Shown here: in pieces, positions 34,588-45,169 of the stretch
Layout: each line of letters starts with the position of its first letter
How positions within the stretch are numbered: the stretch's first letter is position 1
From: Ryuthela nishihirai
Taxonomy: Eukaryota > Arthropoda > Arachnida > Araneae > Heptathelidae
Reading direction: 5' to 3'
Length of the DNA stretch: 64,000 nucleotides
Assembly (NCBI GenBank): GCA_038380435.1
Contig: JAWZYU010000027.1
Span: forward strand, 3,469,156 to 3,533,155
Notes under the pieces: generated by a model
What the model was told of the DNA's origin: nothing
The model's database searches: none
What the model saw: the letters and a program-made list of their open reading frames with translations, nothing else
Translations under genes and position numbers: made by a program

Positions 34588-34866
34588 CACCCCTCTGTCA
34601 GAAAGGGGAAACTGATGGGCTTGAAAAGGCTGCTGTCCATCGGATAGGAAGTAAGAGTGGCACCATGTGTGGGAGGACCATACCATGTGCAAGCTAAAGA
34701 ACATATGGGATGGTCTTGACACGAGACTCCCATTTGTCTCCTAACAGCTGTCCAGTAGGTTCCCTTCCCAACCTTCCCTGAGCCTTTCAGGTTCTTGTGA
34801 TCTGTCCATTTCACCCACAGTGTTCAAAAAAAGTGTTGCTCTCAGAGGTAAAACAATCCAACCCAC
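34588..34866 (+). mobile_element. SINE-B, 5'-truncated plus copy
   Basis: Matches the reverse of 36321-36600 (ACTGATGGGCTTG, CCTAACAGCTGTCCAGT, CTCAGAGGTAAAACAATCC). The tRNA-like head is missing. Confidence 0.8.
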
Positions 34867-35209
34867 ATGTTCATTTACATACAAATCCATTCACTCCTTC
34901 CAGCTGGTGGCAATATCAATGTTACATATGTATATTATATACTTTCATCATTATCCCACTTGCTGTTATTCATCATATCACAATACCTTTTCATGTGACA
35001 TTTAATAACATTTACTAAAAACAATGTGACATTTAAAAACATTACTCAAAACCAATCCATTATCCTTTAATTTTAAATACAAGTGAACAGTGTCATCTTT
35101 TCTGGTACTATTTCATGGAGGAATATTGGCTTCAGGTGGCACAGATATCTGGGTTTTGCACTTCAGATACTAATGCTCATATCATTAGATAGACGTCTTG
35201 ATTGCCAGA

Positions 35210-35280
35210 TATGAGCTCAGTGGTTAGAGCACATTACACAGAATGGTACACAATCATATTCCACCCAGTTCAAAACAAAA
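35210..35280 (+). repeat. Decayed tRNA-like unit
   Basis: GATATGAGCTCAGTGGTTAGAGCAC followed by a CATATTCCACCCAGTTCAA end resembles the unit found at 14.2-15.0 kb, with a heavily changed anticodon arm. It stands alone, without visible inverted partners. Confidence 0.45.
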
Positions 35281-35998
35281 GTCAGTATTGATGTGTAAAA
35301 TAAATTTCACGTTTTTTCATCTGAATTAACATCCAGAAATCCATTTCTAATAGCTTTCACACTGCATTAAAATGTACAGCACCATGCAGAATTTTATTTC
35401 CAAGACTTTTAACCACATTAATAGAAATGATGTCAGAAAAGCAAAGGATATAGTTATATTTAATTAAATAAAATAATATGACATAAAAGAAAATGATGAA
35501 CTCAGCTGATATCCTAGATGAAAAACAGAAAAGTTCATCATCATCATCATCCTCAAGCAGTCATGAGCTATGGAGGTCCAACCAGATTGTGCAATTAGTT
35601 CTCCAAACACATCTCTCCTGAGTTACTCTGCTGCATCTCACCATGCAGACCAATTCTAACAACGTCCTGTTTGACATGTCTGCCCACCGCATCCTAGGTC
35701 TCCCCTTCTTTCCAAGACTTTTTGGCACACTGTTCTTAGCCCTATTCACTAATCTATAATTATACATACAGGCAACATGACCAAACCAACGAAGTCTCTC
35801 TCTGCACAATATGTGGCTCAAAGGAGGTGGCAAACTCCTTTGCCTAACCTCAACATTTACTTACAAAGTTGAACCACCTAATGCCCAAGATACTGTGTAA
35901 GTATCTAGAATCAAAACCAACAAGTTTCCCATTATCTTCTTCACAAAGGTCTAAGTTTCACTTTGTTGATTATTTTTTGGAATCTGACCTTTATATGC

Positions 35999-37124
35999 TG
36001 TGATGCCCCCTCAATCACTTTTACTTTACCTTAACCAGTTTTGCTTAATTTACATTATATTTATCATTTTGGGGATTTTTATTTCCTTTTTGGTATCACA
36101 GCGCTCGTTTCCAAGAGTTAGAGTTGCGCATGCGCAACTCCGAACTTCCGACTGTCACCCGCAAAAGCGCGTGCACAAGGACACGCCCCCTCTTGCATCA
36201 TAGCTTGTGCCACTCGTCAATTTATGCAAATGTCTTTCCCGGCATGCACTGTAAGCCTCTTGTTATAACCGATGACATGTTGTCACAGTTAGCCAGAGCA
36301 GTAGTCAGTTAGAGAGACAGTTGGGTTGTTTTACCTCTGAGCGGCACTTTTTTGAACACAATGGGCTAAATGGCCAGGTCACATGGACCCCGAAGGCTCA
36401 GAGAAGGTTGGGGGAGGGGACCCACTGGAACAGCTGTTGGGAGACAGATAGTAGTCTCCCGTCAAGGCCATCCAGAGTGTTCTTTAACGTGCACAGGGTA
36501 TGTCTCTCCCGCACACGGGGCCACGGTTTAACGTCCCATCTTACGGACGGTGGTCTTTCCAAGCCCATCGGTGTCCCCTATTGACAGTGGGCAAGGCGGG
36601 GAATTATTGCGGAGATAAATCTCAACGCTGACCCAGCTGGGACTCGAACCTGGGAACTACAGATTACGAGCCTGGCGCGCTACCGACTGAGCCAGCCCCG
36701 CCCCGAGACAGACAGAAGAGAGTATGGTAGTAAGCACAGAGTAGTGTGTAGCACAGTTAGTGCAGTGTGCATAGTCAGAGTTGAGAAATGATGTATCTTC
36801 TTCATTGAAGTTTTGGTGAGTGATTTTTGGAAATAAATTTGTTTGTTATTTAAACCTTTTGAATCTTTACTAATTTTTTCTCTTGAGCAACGTTAATTGT
36901 TTTGGATTAGAAATTATCTTTACATTTTGACACTCATTTAATATTTTTTGAATTCTTACTCATTAACGCTCGCTGGTATTTTGAACCCTAATTTAACTTT
37001 TTTTTTTTGGCAATCTGTTAATTATTGCCTGGCACCCGACTCAACTATCCGGAGCATAAAAATAATTGGATCAGACAAAGGGTCCAAACTTTAAAAGTAA
37101 TTTCATTTTCTTTGGCACGTTACA
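35999..37124 (+). repeat. 5' LTR (contains SINE-B)
   Basis: Without the 384-bp SINE and its duplicated 7 bases it is about as long as the 3' LTR (745 bp). It contains a GC-rich palindrome GAGTTGCGCATGCGCAACTC near 36121 and ends with GGAGCATAAAAATAATTGG ... TTACA. Confidence 0.9.
36321..36704 (-). mobile_element. SINE-B, full length, tRNA-derived, with 7-bp duplication
   Basis: The minus strand starts with a tRNA-like head (GGGGCTGGCTCAGTCGGTAG, GTTCCCAGGTTCGAGTCCC) with a predicted anticodon loop CTCGTAA (CGU, Thr-like). The body has GTTAAACCGTGGCCCCGTGT and GGGACGTTAAACC. The 3' end is GAGCGGCAC-type (AGGTAAAACAACCC). GAGACAG lies at 36314-36320 and 36705-36711. It is absent from the 3' LTR, so it inserted after the LTR element did. 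Confidence 0.9.
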
Positions 37125-37141
37125 GAGGCAAATAAAAGAAG

Positions 37142-37159
37142 TGGCGCCTGAACAGGGAC
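37142..37159 (+). promoter_or_regulatory. Primer binding site for tRNA-Lys
   Basis: TGGCGCCTGAACAGGGAC differs by one base from the common lysine-tRNA site TGGCGCCCGAACAGGGAC. It sits 17 bases after the LTR end, further than usual. Confidence 0.88.
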
Positions 37160-37602
37160 TCGCCAGTAGTAAAAGATAGTAGTCCAAGAATAGGGACTGT
37201 ATATTTGTGTATAAATTTTATATATTATTTAACGTGATTGTCAAAGATAGTAATTTTTGAGCTCATTAGTTATATGTACTATTTATAGATTTAACGGCAG
37301 CTTAAGCTGAAAATTTTTGTTGAGCAAGAAGCTTAACTTTTTTATGTATTAGTCAAAGGTACTGAAGTTTCAGCGCAGTTATTGCTGATAATTAAGATAT
37401 TTATTGTATGTAAGGATTAAAAGTGTCTGGGTACACACGTACATAGGCACGATAGAAAAACATTTTTGATAAGCAAATTTATATTTTTGTAAGCTTAGTT
37501 GTAGCTTTAGTATTGTTGTATAGCAGTACCTTTGAGTGCTGCTCAAGATTAAAAAAAGGTTTCAAAATTTCCAAAATTCAAAATTTTGGCAGACTGCTAA
37601 AC

Positions 37603-38670
37603 ATGTCTGCTAGCAATATGGCCAATTCTGCCATAATGACTCCCGACTTCGAAAGAGTAAAGGGTAGGTTGCAAGATGTAATGAAGGAAGCAGAAGTGCT
37701 AATGAATCTGCTTGATGATCATCGGGAGAAAAGGGGAACAACAACCCATAAATTTGCTGACAATGCTACATCAGCTCACCAACATAGAAACTTTGAGCAT
37801 AAGGTTCCATTTTCTGTTCCGTCAGAAGCAAGTGATAGAGCAGAGTATTATCAAACGCCACAACGACGATTTGCCAATCCATTTATTAACTATAGTCCTT
37901 ATGTTAATTGGCCTTTACCTGAGATAAGGTTCGACGGTTCGAAACGTCCGTCATCGTGGACATTTGTCAAGTCCATGGAGGAGCATTTCCATTACATGAA
38001 GTGCCTGGCAACAAAAAAGTGGTTTTAGCAGTATCTTGTCTAATTGGATGTGCTAAGCAATGGTGGAATAACGTAGGATGTCATCATGGAATTGAATTTT
38101 GGGAAGAGTTTAAAAATGAAATCATGGACATATATCTGGCTTCTAATGATTTTACAAAACTAGCTACAGAGTTGTTTTCACGAAGACAAAGGGAAAGAGA
38201 TGACATACCAGCTGTACGATGCTGATGCCACTGAAATTGATATTGTAAATTGCATATTGTCTCAATTGCTTTTGCCCATTTGAGAATCCTAGAAGTACGA
38301 AATGTGAACTCAGTTTCAGATTTAGTGAAATTGGCTCGGCAATATACTGCAAGAGAATCTGCAGCAACTGCATTAAACCAACAATGGATGCAATCCCCGC
38401 CAAAGCAGCGCTATCAGGTTGAGTCTCGTAGAATAACCTGACTCCTGCACGACCGAAAGTTACACGGTCCCGACAATTTGCACCGAACGCGCCTAGAACA
38501 ATGCAGAATGAATGAAGTAGAGAATTTGTTCCACATCAAGCTTCGAACAATGATACTAGACCTAAAACTTTTTTTAAGAACAATAGAGAAACTTTCAGAT
38601 GTGATTTTTGTGGCCGACTGGGACACACGGAACAATATTGTTATCGAAGGAATGAAAATTCGGGAAACTT
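37603..38670 (+). pseudogene. LTR-element gag with CCHC zinc knuckle
   Basis: Translation from ATG at 37603 gives MSASNMANSAIMTPDFERVK, with a coiled-coil-like helix (RLQDVMKEAEVLMNLLDDHR). A frameshift near 38010 moves into the capsid block LIGCAKQWWNN ... FWEEFKNEIMDIYL (37956-38225), typical of Ty3-type gag. Near 38600-38641 RCDFCGRLGHTEQYC is a clean CX2CX4HX4C knuckle, ending GNLN and a stop at 38670. At least two frame changes make it non-functional as read. It would encode the particle protein and bind RNA. Confidence 0.8.
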
Positions 38671-38744
38671 GAATTAGGATCTTTGAAGCGACAGGCCAAA
38701 GTTCCTCACGAAAAGCCCTCTCACGAGTTATATGTCTTGCCACT

Positions 38745-39460
38745 ATGGCTTTACCTTTTGTTAAGGCTTGTCATGAAGAAACTAAACTAATAGATCATAA
38801 CGATACAGAAACCGATCTTCCGTTTTCAAAGGAACAAGTTTTAGATGATAATTACGACAATTGTCAATTGACAGTGCAGCCGCAGTCCCATGGACTTTTT
38901 AATTACCTTGTAGTCCAAAGCAGAATATTCAAAAAGAACCTACAAAATGATCCATTAGTGCAAATAATGTAAATTTAGATAACGAAGTTTGTGAATTAGA
39001 ACAACCTTATCAGAAAGCCGTTTTAGTTGATGAAAAGGTTTCTGAAGGAGAAGTTTTGACGGAAATTAATAATGATGAAAATATTTTTGAGTCTGATTTA
39101 AGGAAAACTAATTTTAATGAAGAAAAAGGCAACCAAGAAATTGTGCCGACCGCAAGTATTCCTGACGAGTCTGGCAAGTTTGGAAGTCCTCAACTGTTGA
39201 AGCATCATTTGGAGGTGGACACCAATAAGCCTAGAAAGTATAAGACCAGGTTCTTCAAAAATCCGCACGTAGCGACGAGATATCGACGAAACAACCAGAT
39301 CTTGCAGAGCGACAACCGGCAGCGAAGCAGTCAACATAGCTGAGATGACATCAGGAGCGAGATCTTCAGCAACGATTTTACTTGAAGCAAGCCAACGACG
39401 AAGGAAAGATGTCGTCGCAACCCGACTGGATGATGATTTATTGCAACAGAGTGCCAACAA
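38745..39460 (+). pseudogene. Unassigned open stretch after gag in the LTR element
   Basis: Two open pieces, 38745-38972 (MALPFVKACHEETKLIDHND) and 39056-39343 (MTEINNDENIFESDLRKTNF ... TNKPRKYKTRFFKNPHVATR), are acidic then basic. No protease DSG, RT YxDD or integrase motif is present. It could be the far C-terminus of pol left after a deletion. Confidence 0.45.
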
Positions 39461-40949
39461 TGAAAATTTAAGTATATTATTATTATTATTATTCCCCTTG
39501 GCACTTATTGATTTATAAATGTTCTCTTTTCTCTGAAATAGATGAAAACGAAAAAAAACTTTATTGTGATTTATATAGTTAGCAATGTTTAATTTCTTGT
39601 TGAAACTTTGGAATTTCGATATTTTTTCGGAAAGTGAAATTACTGTAGTTCGAGTTTATACTGTGTGAATAGAATTTTTTTTGTATTCTTGTTCATCAAA
39701 GTTCTAGTTGCTATATTGTATTAATGTGAGTTAAAGGGTATTTTTGTAGATATTTTCGTTTCAGCTGACTGATAGCTGAAAATTTGTAAGTTGATATTGG
39801 GAAGTTTAGAAATTGTAAAATGTTTATGGATATGAATGAGGAGAGTGAAAGAGAATTAGTGATTTAATATTTTTTTTATTTTTAAGAAGAATTTTGTATT
39901 GTAAAGTAATGTGCATTCCCAAGTGAATTTATGTATGAAAAAAAATGAGATTCATGTAAAAAGTGATTGGCTGAAATGCTATCACCATATATTATAAATT
40001 ATTTACACATTTTGTTTTCTTTATTCTTAGATACGATATGATGTATGTGTTTAAATCTGTTCAGTGTCATCAGTGATATTTATGTGTCAATGATGGGTAA
40101 TTTTTGGGATGACATTGGCAGCATTTATTTGTATATATATGAGCTGACCATGATGATGACTGCAGAATTTTTTTTTTGTGTACCTTTTTGGAGCTGTCCC
40201 CAAATGGCCAAGTCTGGTGACCGAGTTGTTACCAGCATAACTCCTTTGGGAAGGGGACGTTAGCTCTGAAGGGGGAGGTAACTAATTATTGTTTTATTTC
40301 AGGTAGCTCGTGATTGCTGTATATAGGAGAAGAATTAGCGGATGATTACAATCCCGCTTGTTTGTAAAATTTGAATTTTCTTAGCTCCACATACTTGATG
40401 TAATTAGGAGGAGATAACGGTGTTCGAATAGGCTTTTTTTATGTGATTTAGGAGAAGAATTTAGCTTTCACATATTTTTTGATTGTGGTTAGGGGATAAG
40501 CGGAAGTTATCACCCCGCGCTAACAAGATATATAATTGAATTTTTTTCTTTTCATGTCTTTAACATTTCTAGAAGTTAAGAAAGATAGGAGTGTATAACC
40601 TTTTTCACTGTACAGTTCAAGTTATGTCAATTTCGAGTTTGTATCAGAATGTGATACTAGGTAGGCCGATAATGCTAGTATACAGTTAACTACCACAGCC
40701 ACTGGTATGCATTTACACTAGGATAGCTGCAACACACTTTTGTTAGGAGAATTGGGAGGAGGTACCTTTGGTTGTGCTGGAAAATTGTGTCAAAGTGAGA
40801 ATAGATCATCTTATCAAAATTTGTGTAAGCATACTTTTACTTATTTATGTTCAGCCATGAGTAAATGATGTGAGATGTGCCCTTTATTCAAAATTTGCTC
40901 GTCAAAATCTGTTAGGTCAAATCTTTTGACTCCCTTTGGAAGGGGGAGT
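39461..40949 (+). other. LTR element 3' untranslated interior
   Basis: No coding motif. Contains an ATT repeat (39477-39495) and the polypurine tract at its end. Structure consistent with an element that lost its pol gene. Confidence 0.6.
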
Positions 40950-41694
40950 TGTGATGCCCCTCAATCACTTTTACTTTACCTTAACCAGTTTTGCTTAATT
41001 TACGTTATATTTATCATTTTAGGGATTTTTATTTCCTTTTTGGCATCACAGCGCTCGTTTCCAAGAGTTAGGAGTTGCGCATGCACAACTCCGATCTTCC
41101 GACTGTCACCCGCTAAAGCGCGTGCACAAGGACACGCTCCCTCTTGCATCATAGCTTGCGTCGCTCGTCAGTTTATGTAAATGTCTTTCCCGGCGTGCAA
41201 CATGACACGTTCGGCTTTGTACCTCTTGTTAAACCTGGTGACATGTTGTCACAAGGGAGTAGTAAGTGAGCATAGCTCAGTTGAGCGCACTGTAGAGCAG
41301 AGAGAAGTAAGGACGGGGGAGCACAGCTAGTGCAGTGTGTATAGTCATAGTTGAGAAATGATGTATTGTCTTCATTGAAGTTTTGGTGAGTGATTTTTGG
41401 AAATAAATTTGTTTGTTATTTAAATCTTTTGAATCTTTACTAATTTTTTCTCTTGAGCAACATTAATTGTTTTGGATTAGAAACTATCTTTACATTTTGA
41501 CAATCATTTAATATCTTTTGAATTCTTACTCATTAACGCTCACTGGTATTTTGAACCCTAATTTAACAATTTTTTTTTGGCAATTTGTTAATTATTGCCT
41601 GGCGCCCGACTCAACTATCCGGAGCATAAAAATAATTGGATCAGACAAAGGGTCCAAACTTTAAAAGTAATTTCATTTTCTTTGGCCCATTACA
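40950..41694 (+). repeat. 3' LTR
   Basis: 745 bp, beginning TGTGATGCC and ending CATTACA. It differs from the 5' LTR by scattered substitutions and small indels, apart from the SINE. Confidence 0.92.
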
Positions 41695-42794
41695 ATGCCC
41701 ATCTGATCTCATACAAGCCAAGAATATCTAAATTATAATGGTGCAATTCTTGTGCGAGGCCATCAAGAGAATAATCTGTGTGCAGAGTCCTCACATTCCA
41801 ACTACCTGTGGAGAGAAAATGATTAGTGAGATGTTTAAAGAAACTATGTTTTCTATGTTTTCAGAGAGGAAGTGCCAAAAACATCAACAGCCCCCTAATC
41901 TAATTTGTTGCTGTTACACTATGTAACTAACTCTAGAAAGAACCAAACTATTATAAATCTAATTTTAGTCTTTAGGTGTTATACATCTATTTCTCCACAC
42001 TTTCCATAGATTCTTAAAAGTCCCAGCAGTGATCTCTATTTGTCCATTTATCTCATGCAGTATATCACCAGTATCTGTTGCATAGCTCCCAACATAATTA
42101 AACTGTGACATTTGCTCAAGAGTGAAACCATTCAGATTAACTGAACTACAGCCTGCCTGACCAATTTTCATCACTTTAGTTTTATCTCTGTCTATCAACA
42201 GTCTCATCAACAGCCCTAATGAAAGAATTCATCTCAACATCATTTGCCAAAAGGGCAAATCATCAGCATAATCTAGGTCAGAAATTTTCAGACCCTTAAC
42301 CATTTAAGCCCAAAAGTTTTTCCCTTGCAGTGAATTTCACATTTACATAATCAATAACCAAACTAATGATGAAAGGAGACAAAATTCACCCTTGCTGAAT
42401 ACCCAAAGACATGCGAAACCAACTGTTACAAGCTCTACCAACACATGACTCTATGCTATTAAAGAGAGCTTTCATTATGTTAACTAACTTGTCTGGTTGG
42501 TATGCCATAAGACCTCATGATCAACCACAAATTATGATGATCGACAGAGTCAATAGCCTTATTCAAATCTATAAAGCTAGTAACCACAAGTCTCTGAAAC
42601 TCTAAATATTTCTCAAGAATCTACCTGAGTGAAAATATCTGAATTACACATTCCCTACCACTTCTGAATTCACACTGCTAATCATGCAATTGTTCATCAA
42701 TTACATTTTTAATTCTATTAAGCACAATCATGCAACGAACTTTACCTGGAACAGAAAGTAGGCTGATACCACTATAGTTTTCACAAGACTTAAA

Positions 42795-42980
42795 TGCCTT
42801 TAATTACTTTAATAATTAAAAAAAAGAAAGAAGGTACTTTCCAACACAAAGGACGGAGATAACCTAGAAGCTATATTAGGCTTGTCCTGGTTTCTCATAC
42901 AACATACAAACATTTACACAAGGACATGTCCTGATGGTCTTAGTCATCAGGTACACTAACCACTAGACCAGGTAAGGCAT
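42795..42980 (-). mobile_element. Possible third SINE type in LINE copy J
   Basis: On the minus strand CCTTACCTGGTCTAGTGGTT resembles a tRNA-Asp/Glu-like D arm, followed by GACTAAGACCATCAGGAC and a lower-complexity body with an A/T tail. It replaces LINE bases between two RT blocks. No clear box B or duplication was found, so this is tentative. Confidence 0.4.
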
Positions 42981-44493
42981 GAAGACATTCAAAATTTCAG
43001 TCTGCCATGTGATAACAGAAACATTCCCAGCTCAAACATTTCAGTAGTAACATCATCTACCCCAGGCGATTTATGTAGTTTAAGCTTAGAAATTGTCAAA
43101 ATAGCTTCAGACTGTGATATAGGGCAAACATTAAAGCCAGTAATGCATCTATCATCATTACATACAAAGGGAGTAGAATTAATCACATTTGTTTAGAACA
43201 TCTCTAAAATGTTCATCCCACCTAGCCACGACAGACTCCCCACACAAAACATTAACTATCTAGTACAACTCTGCTGTTATACTGTGTAGCTGCTTCCCCA
43301 GTTTTGTCGGCCAAGCCATCCAGCCAAAAATTCTTATCAGATGCTAACTGCTCCTTTACAAATATTAAGCTCTTTGTAACGCTTTCTGTTAGGACTAGTA
43401 CGGTATTGATTAAGAACATTCCTGCAGTTCCTCCTGTCCAAATAAGCTCCAGTGCCTTATCACTCAAATAATTTGGCCTCCTCTCCCACTTTTTAGCCAA
43501 AAAGATTACTATTAATTTCAAGAAAAGTCTGTTTAAAATGGTCCCATTCTTTAACATGAAACCATATAACTTCAGTATAAGCAAACCATGACTGTCATAA
43601 TGGCTTAGTAACCTAACCTATCATGGTAAGCTTTAGCTATAACTGTCTTTCAGAACTTCAGTATTAAAGGTAACTTTTCTAACCTTAGCACAACAGATCC
43701 AATTCAACTCCCCTATATGACCTGTTATTCCTAACAGAACTTGCCCATTTACTTTTAATTAATATATAATCAATCATATTCTTATACAGTCCAACTGGTA
43801 AACCCATGTATGTTGCAGTATGTGTAATAAGTATTAGTTATTCTCAAACCATTAAATTTACTTTTACCTGTAGAAGATATCCAGTTGTCATTGCAGCTAT
43901 TAATTAATACCAAAGGGACCTAGGGTAATATCTCCCTTCTTGACAAAATTCAAATTATCCTGAAGTTGTCCATAAAATTTATCTTTCTCATCCTCATTGG
44001 AGGCATAACAACAGATAATATTCAAGTCTTTAATGCTTATTTGAAATTTAGCTGTATGAAACCTTTCATTAATGCACTGATATCCTAGAAGAGTGCCATT
44101 AGCATATCTACTCAGAAGCAAACCTTGGTGATGCTTTCCATCTTCCTTCCCTGAAAAGAGAAATTTAAGATTATTTTTAGGAATCTGATCTTTATCTGCC
44201 CATCTGGTCTCACGCAAGCCAAGATTATCTAAATTATAATGGTGCAATTCTTGTGCGAGGTCATCAAGAGAATAATCTATGTGCAGAGTCCTCACATTCC
44301 AACTACCCGTGGAGAGAAAATGATTAATGGGATGTTCAAAGAAACTATGTTTTCTATGTTTTGAGAGAGGAAGTGCCAAAAATATCAAACAGCCCCTTAA
44401 TCACAAGCATGGTTGCAAAATTATAATTAAATTCTACTGTTTCCAAAATTCAAAACTTTTAAAGTGATATAAAATTAGACAAATATCACTTAC

Positions 44494-44665
44494 TTGTTAG
44501 ATGTGATGTTTGTTGGGTGGTAGCAATAAGCACTCCTAACAACTCAGCAATTGAACAACGCACTTCATAATTTGAGCCTTCAAAGGCTCGGAAACACAGA
44601 GAAGCCACAGTCTCCAAATCAGTAGTGTACAAAAATGGTGAATATTTTAACATTTCTTGCAAACA
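44494..44665 (-). CDS. HEATR5: HEATR5-family gene, internal exon (57 residues)
   Basis: The minus-strand exon of 172 bases lies between an acceptor (CTTTAG before 44665) and a donor (GTAAGTG after 44494). It encodes CLQEMLKYSPFLYTTDLETV, ASLCFRAFEGSNYEVRCSIA and ELLGVLIATTQQTSHLT, a HEAT-repeat helix pair that I recognise as the segment just before the DEVL..GFLRGG block in HEATR5 proteins. One base is left over, which joins with the two first bases of the exon at 19315-19469 to make an intact codon. The two exons together give a continuous 109-residue match. The intron between them is 25,024 bases. The protein supports AP-1-dependent clathrin traffic. Upstream exons are not visible to the right of it. 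Confidence 0.82.
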
Positions 44666-44799
44666 CTAAAGATAGATAAAAATTAAAACATGATTTAGAG
44701 ATATAACATTCATTGGCATCCTCAGTGGGTATACAAATTGTCATCCTAGAATTAAAAAACTATTCAAATATATATTAATCTATCAAATAACCAAATAAG

Positions 44800-45115
44800 T
44801 GTGTGTGGTTGGTTGGTTGGAGTTTTATGGCGCAAGAGCGACGAGGGCTATATTGCGCCAAACAGAGACAAATAAAAGCTAAAAGACATAGAACCCACAA
44901 CCAAATTTAAAAGAAACACAAAAACAGTAAAAGCGTAAAGCAAAAAGACAAAAGTACAATAAGATAAAATGAACCTGGGTGTAAAAGACCCAGGATGATC
45001 AAAGTAAAAAGGATAAAGTCATAAAATAACAATCTGTTAAAATAACCTGTAAAATGCAAAAAGGCAAAGACAGATGATAAAAATGAATTATCAAAGTTTG
45101 TGTGGTTTTTCAATG
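44800..45115 (+). repeat. Dispersed repeat with GGTTGGTTGG and a TGGCGCAA hairpin
   Basis: Begins GGTTGGTTGGTTGGAG, then TTATGGCGCAAGAGCGACGA and TATATTGCGCCAAA, whose TGGCGCAA/TTGCGCCA blocks can pair. The tail is A-rich. A second internal hairpin ACCTGGGT.../ACCCAGG occurs near 44973. It looks like a short retroposon, but I find no RNA polymerase III boxes. Confidence 0.4.
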
Positions 45116-45169
45116 TTATCATTTCAATGAAAAGTACATAAGCACAATTGCAAAATGGTGGGCACGCAT

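Larger units (their letters stand above)
35999..41694 (+). mobile_element. Gag-only LTR retrotransposon with 4-bp target-site duplication
   Basis: Two LTRs (35999-37124 and 40950-41694) begin TGTGATGCC and end TTACA. ATGC flanks the element at 35995-35998 and 41695-41698. The PBS TGGCGCCTGAACAGGGAC (37142-37159) fits tRNA-Lys, and the purine tract GGAAGGGGGAG (40938-40948) precedes the 3' LTR. The internal 3.8 kb encode gag and a further open stretch but no RT, RNase H or integrase. The 4-bp duplication and gag type suggest the Ty3/gypsy group. It must depend on enzymes in trans. Confidence 0.9.
35958..41908 (-). mobile_element. LINE endonuclease fragment carrying the LTR element
   Basis: 35978-35998 and 41695-41900 are contiguous LINE endonuclease sequence on the minus strand (GAATCTGACCTTTATATGC joined to CCATCTGATCTC). 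They are split by the LTR retrotransposon. CACT flanks the whole block on both sides, suggesting insertion into copy J. Confidence 0.65.
35535..44400 (-). pseudogene. RTE-like LINE, copy J, interrupted by a nest of elements at 35958-41908
   Basis: The 3' end (35535-35957, LRWFGHVACMYNYRLVNRAK ... GRPRMRW) stops at TTTCACT, and the LINE resumes at 41909 with CACTATGTAACTAACTCTAG, the next LINE bases. Upward it includes RDKTKVMKIGQAGCSSVNLN, decayed RT, a SINE-like piece at 42800-42980, ISKLKLHKSPGVDD (43080), the linker, and the endonuclease (43900-44388: STGSWNVRTLHIDYSLDDL, LRETRWADKDQ). It is inactive: frames change many times. Confidence 0.8.

Noticed and set aside
36630..36704. Functional tRNA-Thr gene (CGU)
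   Set aside because: It is the head of a SINE flanked by a 7-bp duplication, with the SINE body directly attached.
37513..37602. Upstream start for the LTR-element gag
   Set aside because: The first 30 residues are a Lys/Phe-rich run without gag features; the ATG at 37603 begins the part with consistent composition.
39477..39495. ATT repeat as a regulatory element
   Set aside because: It is a simple microsatellite.
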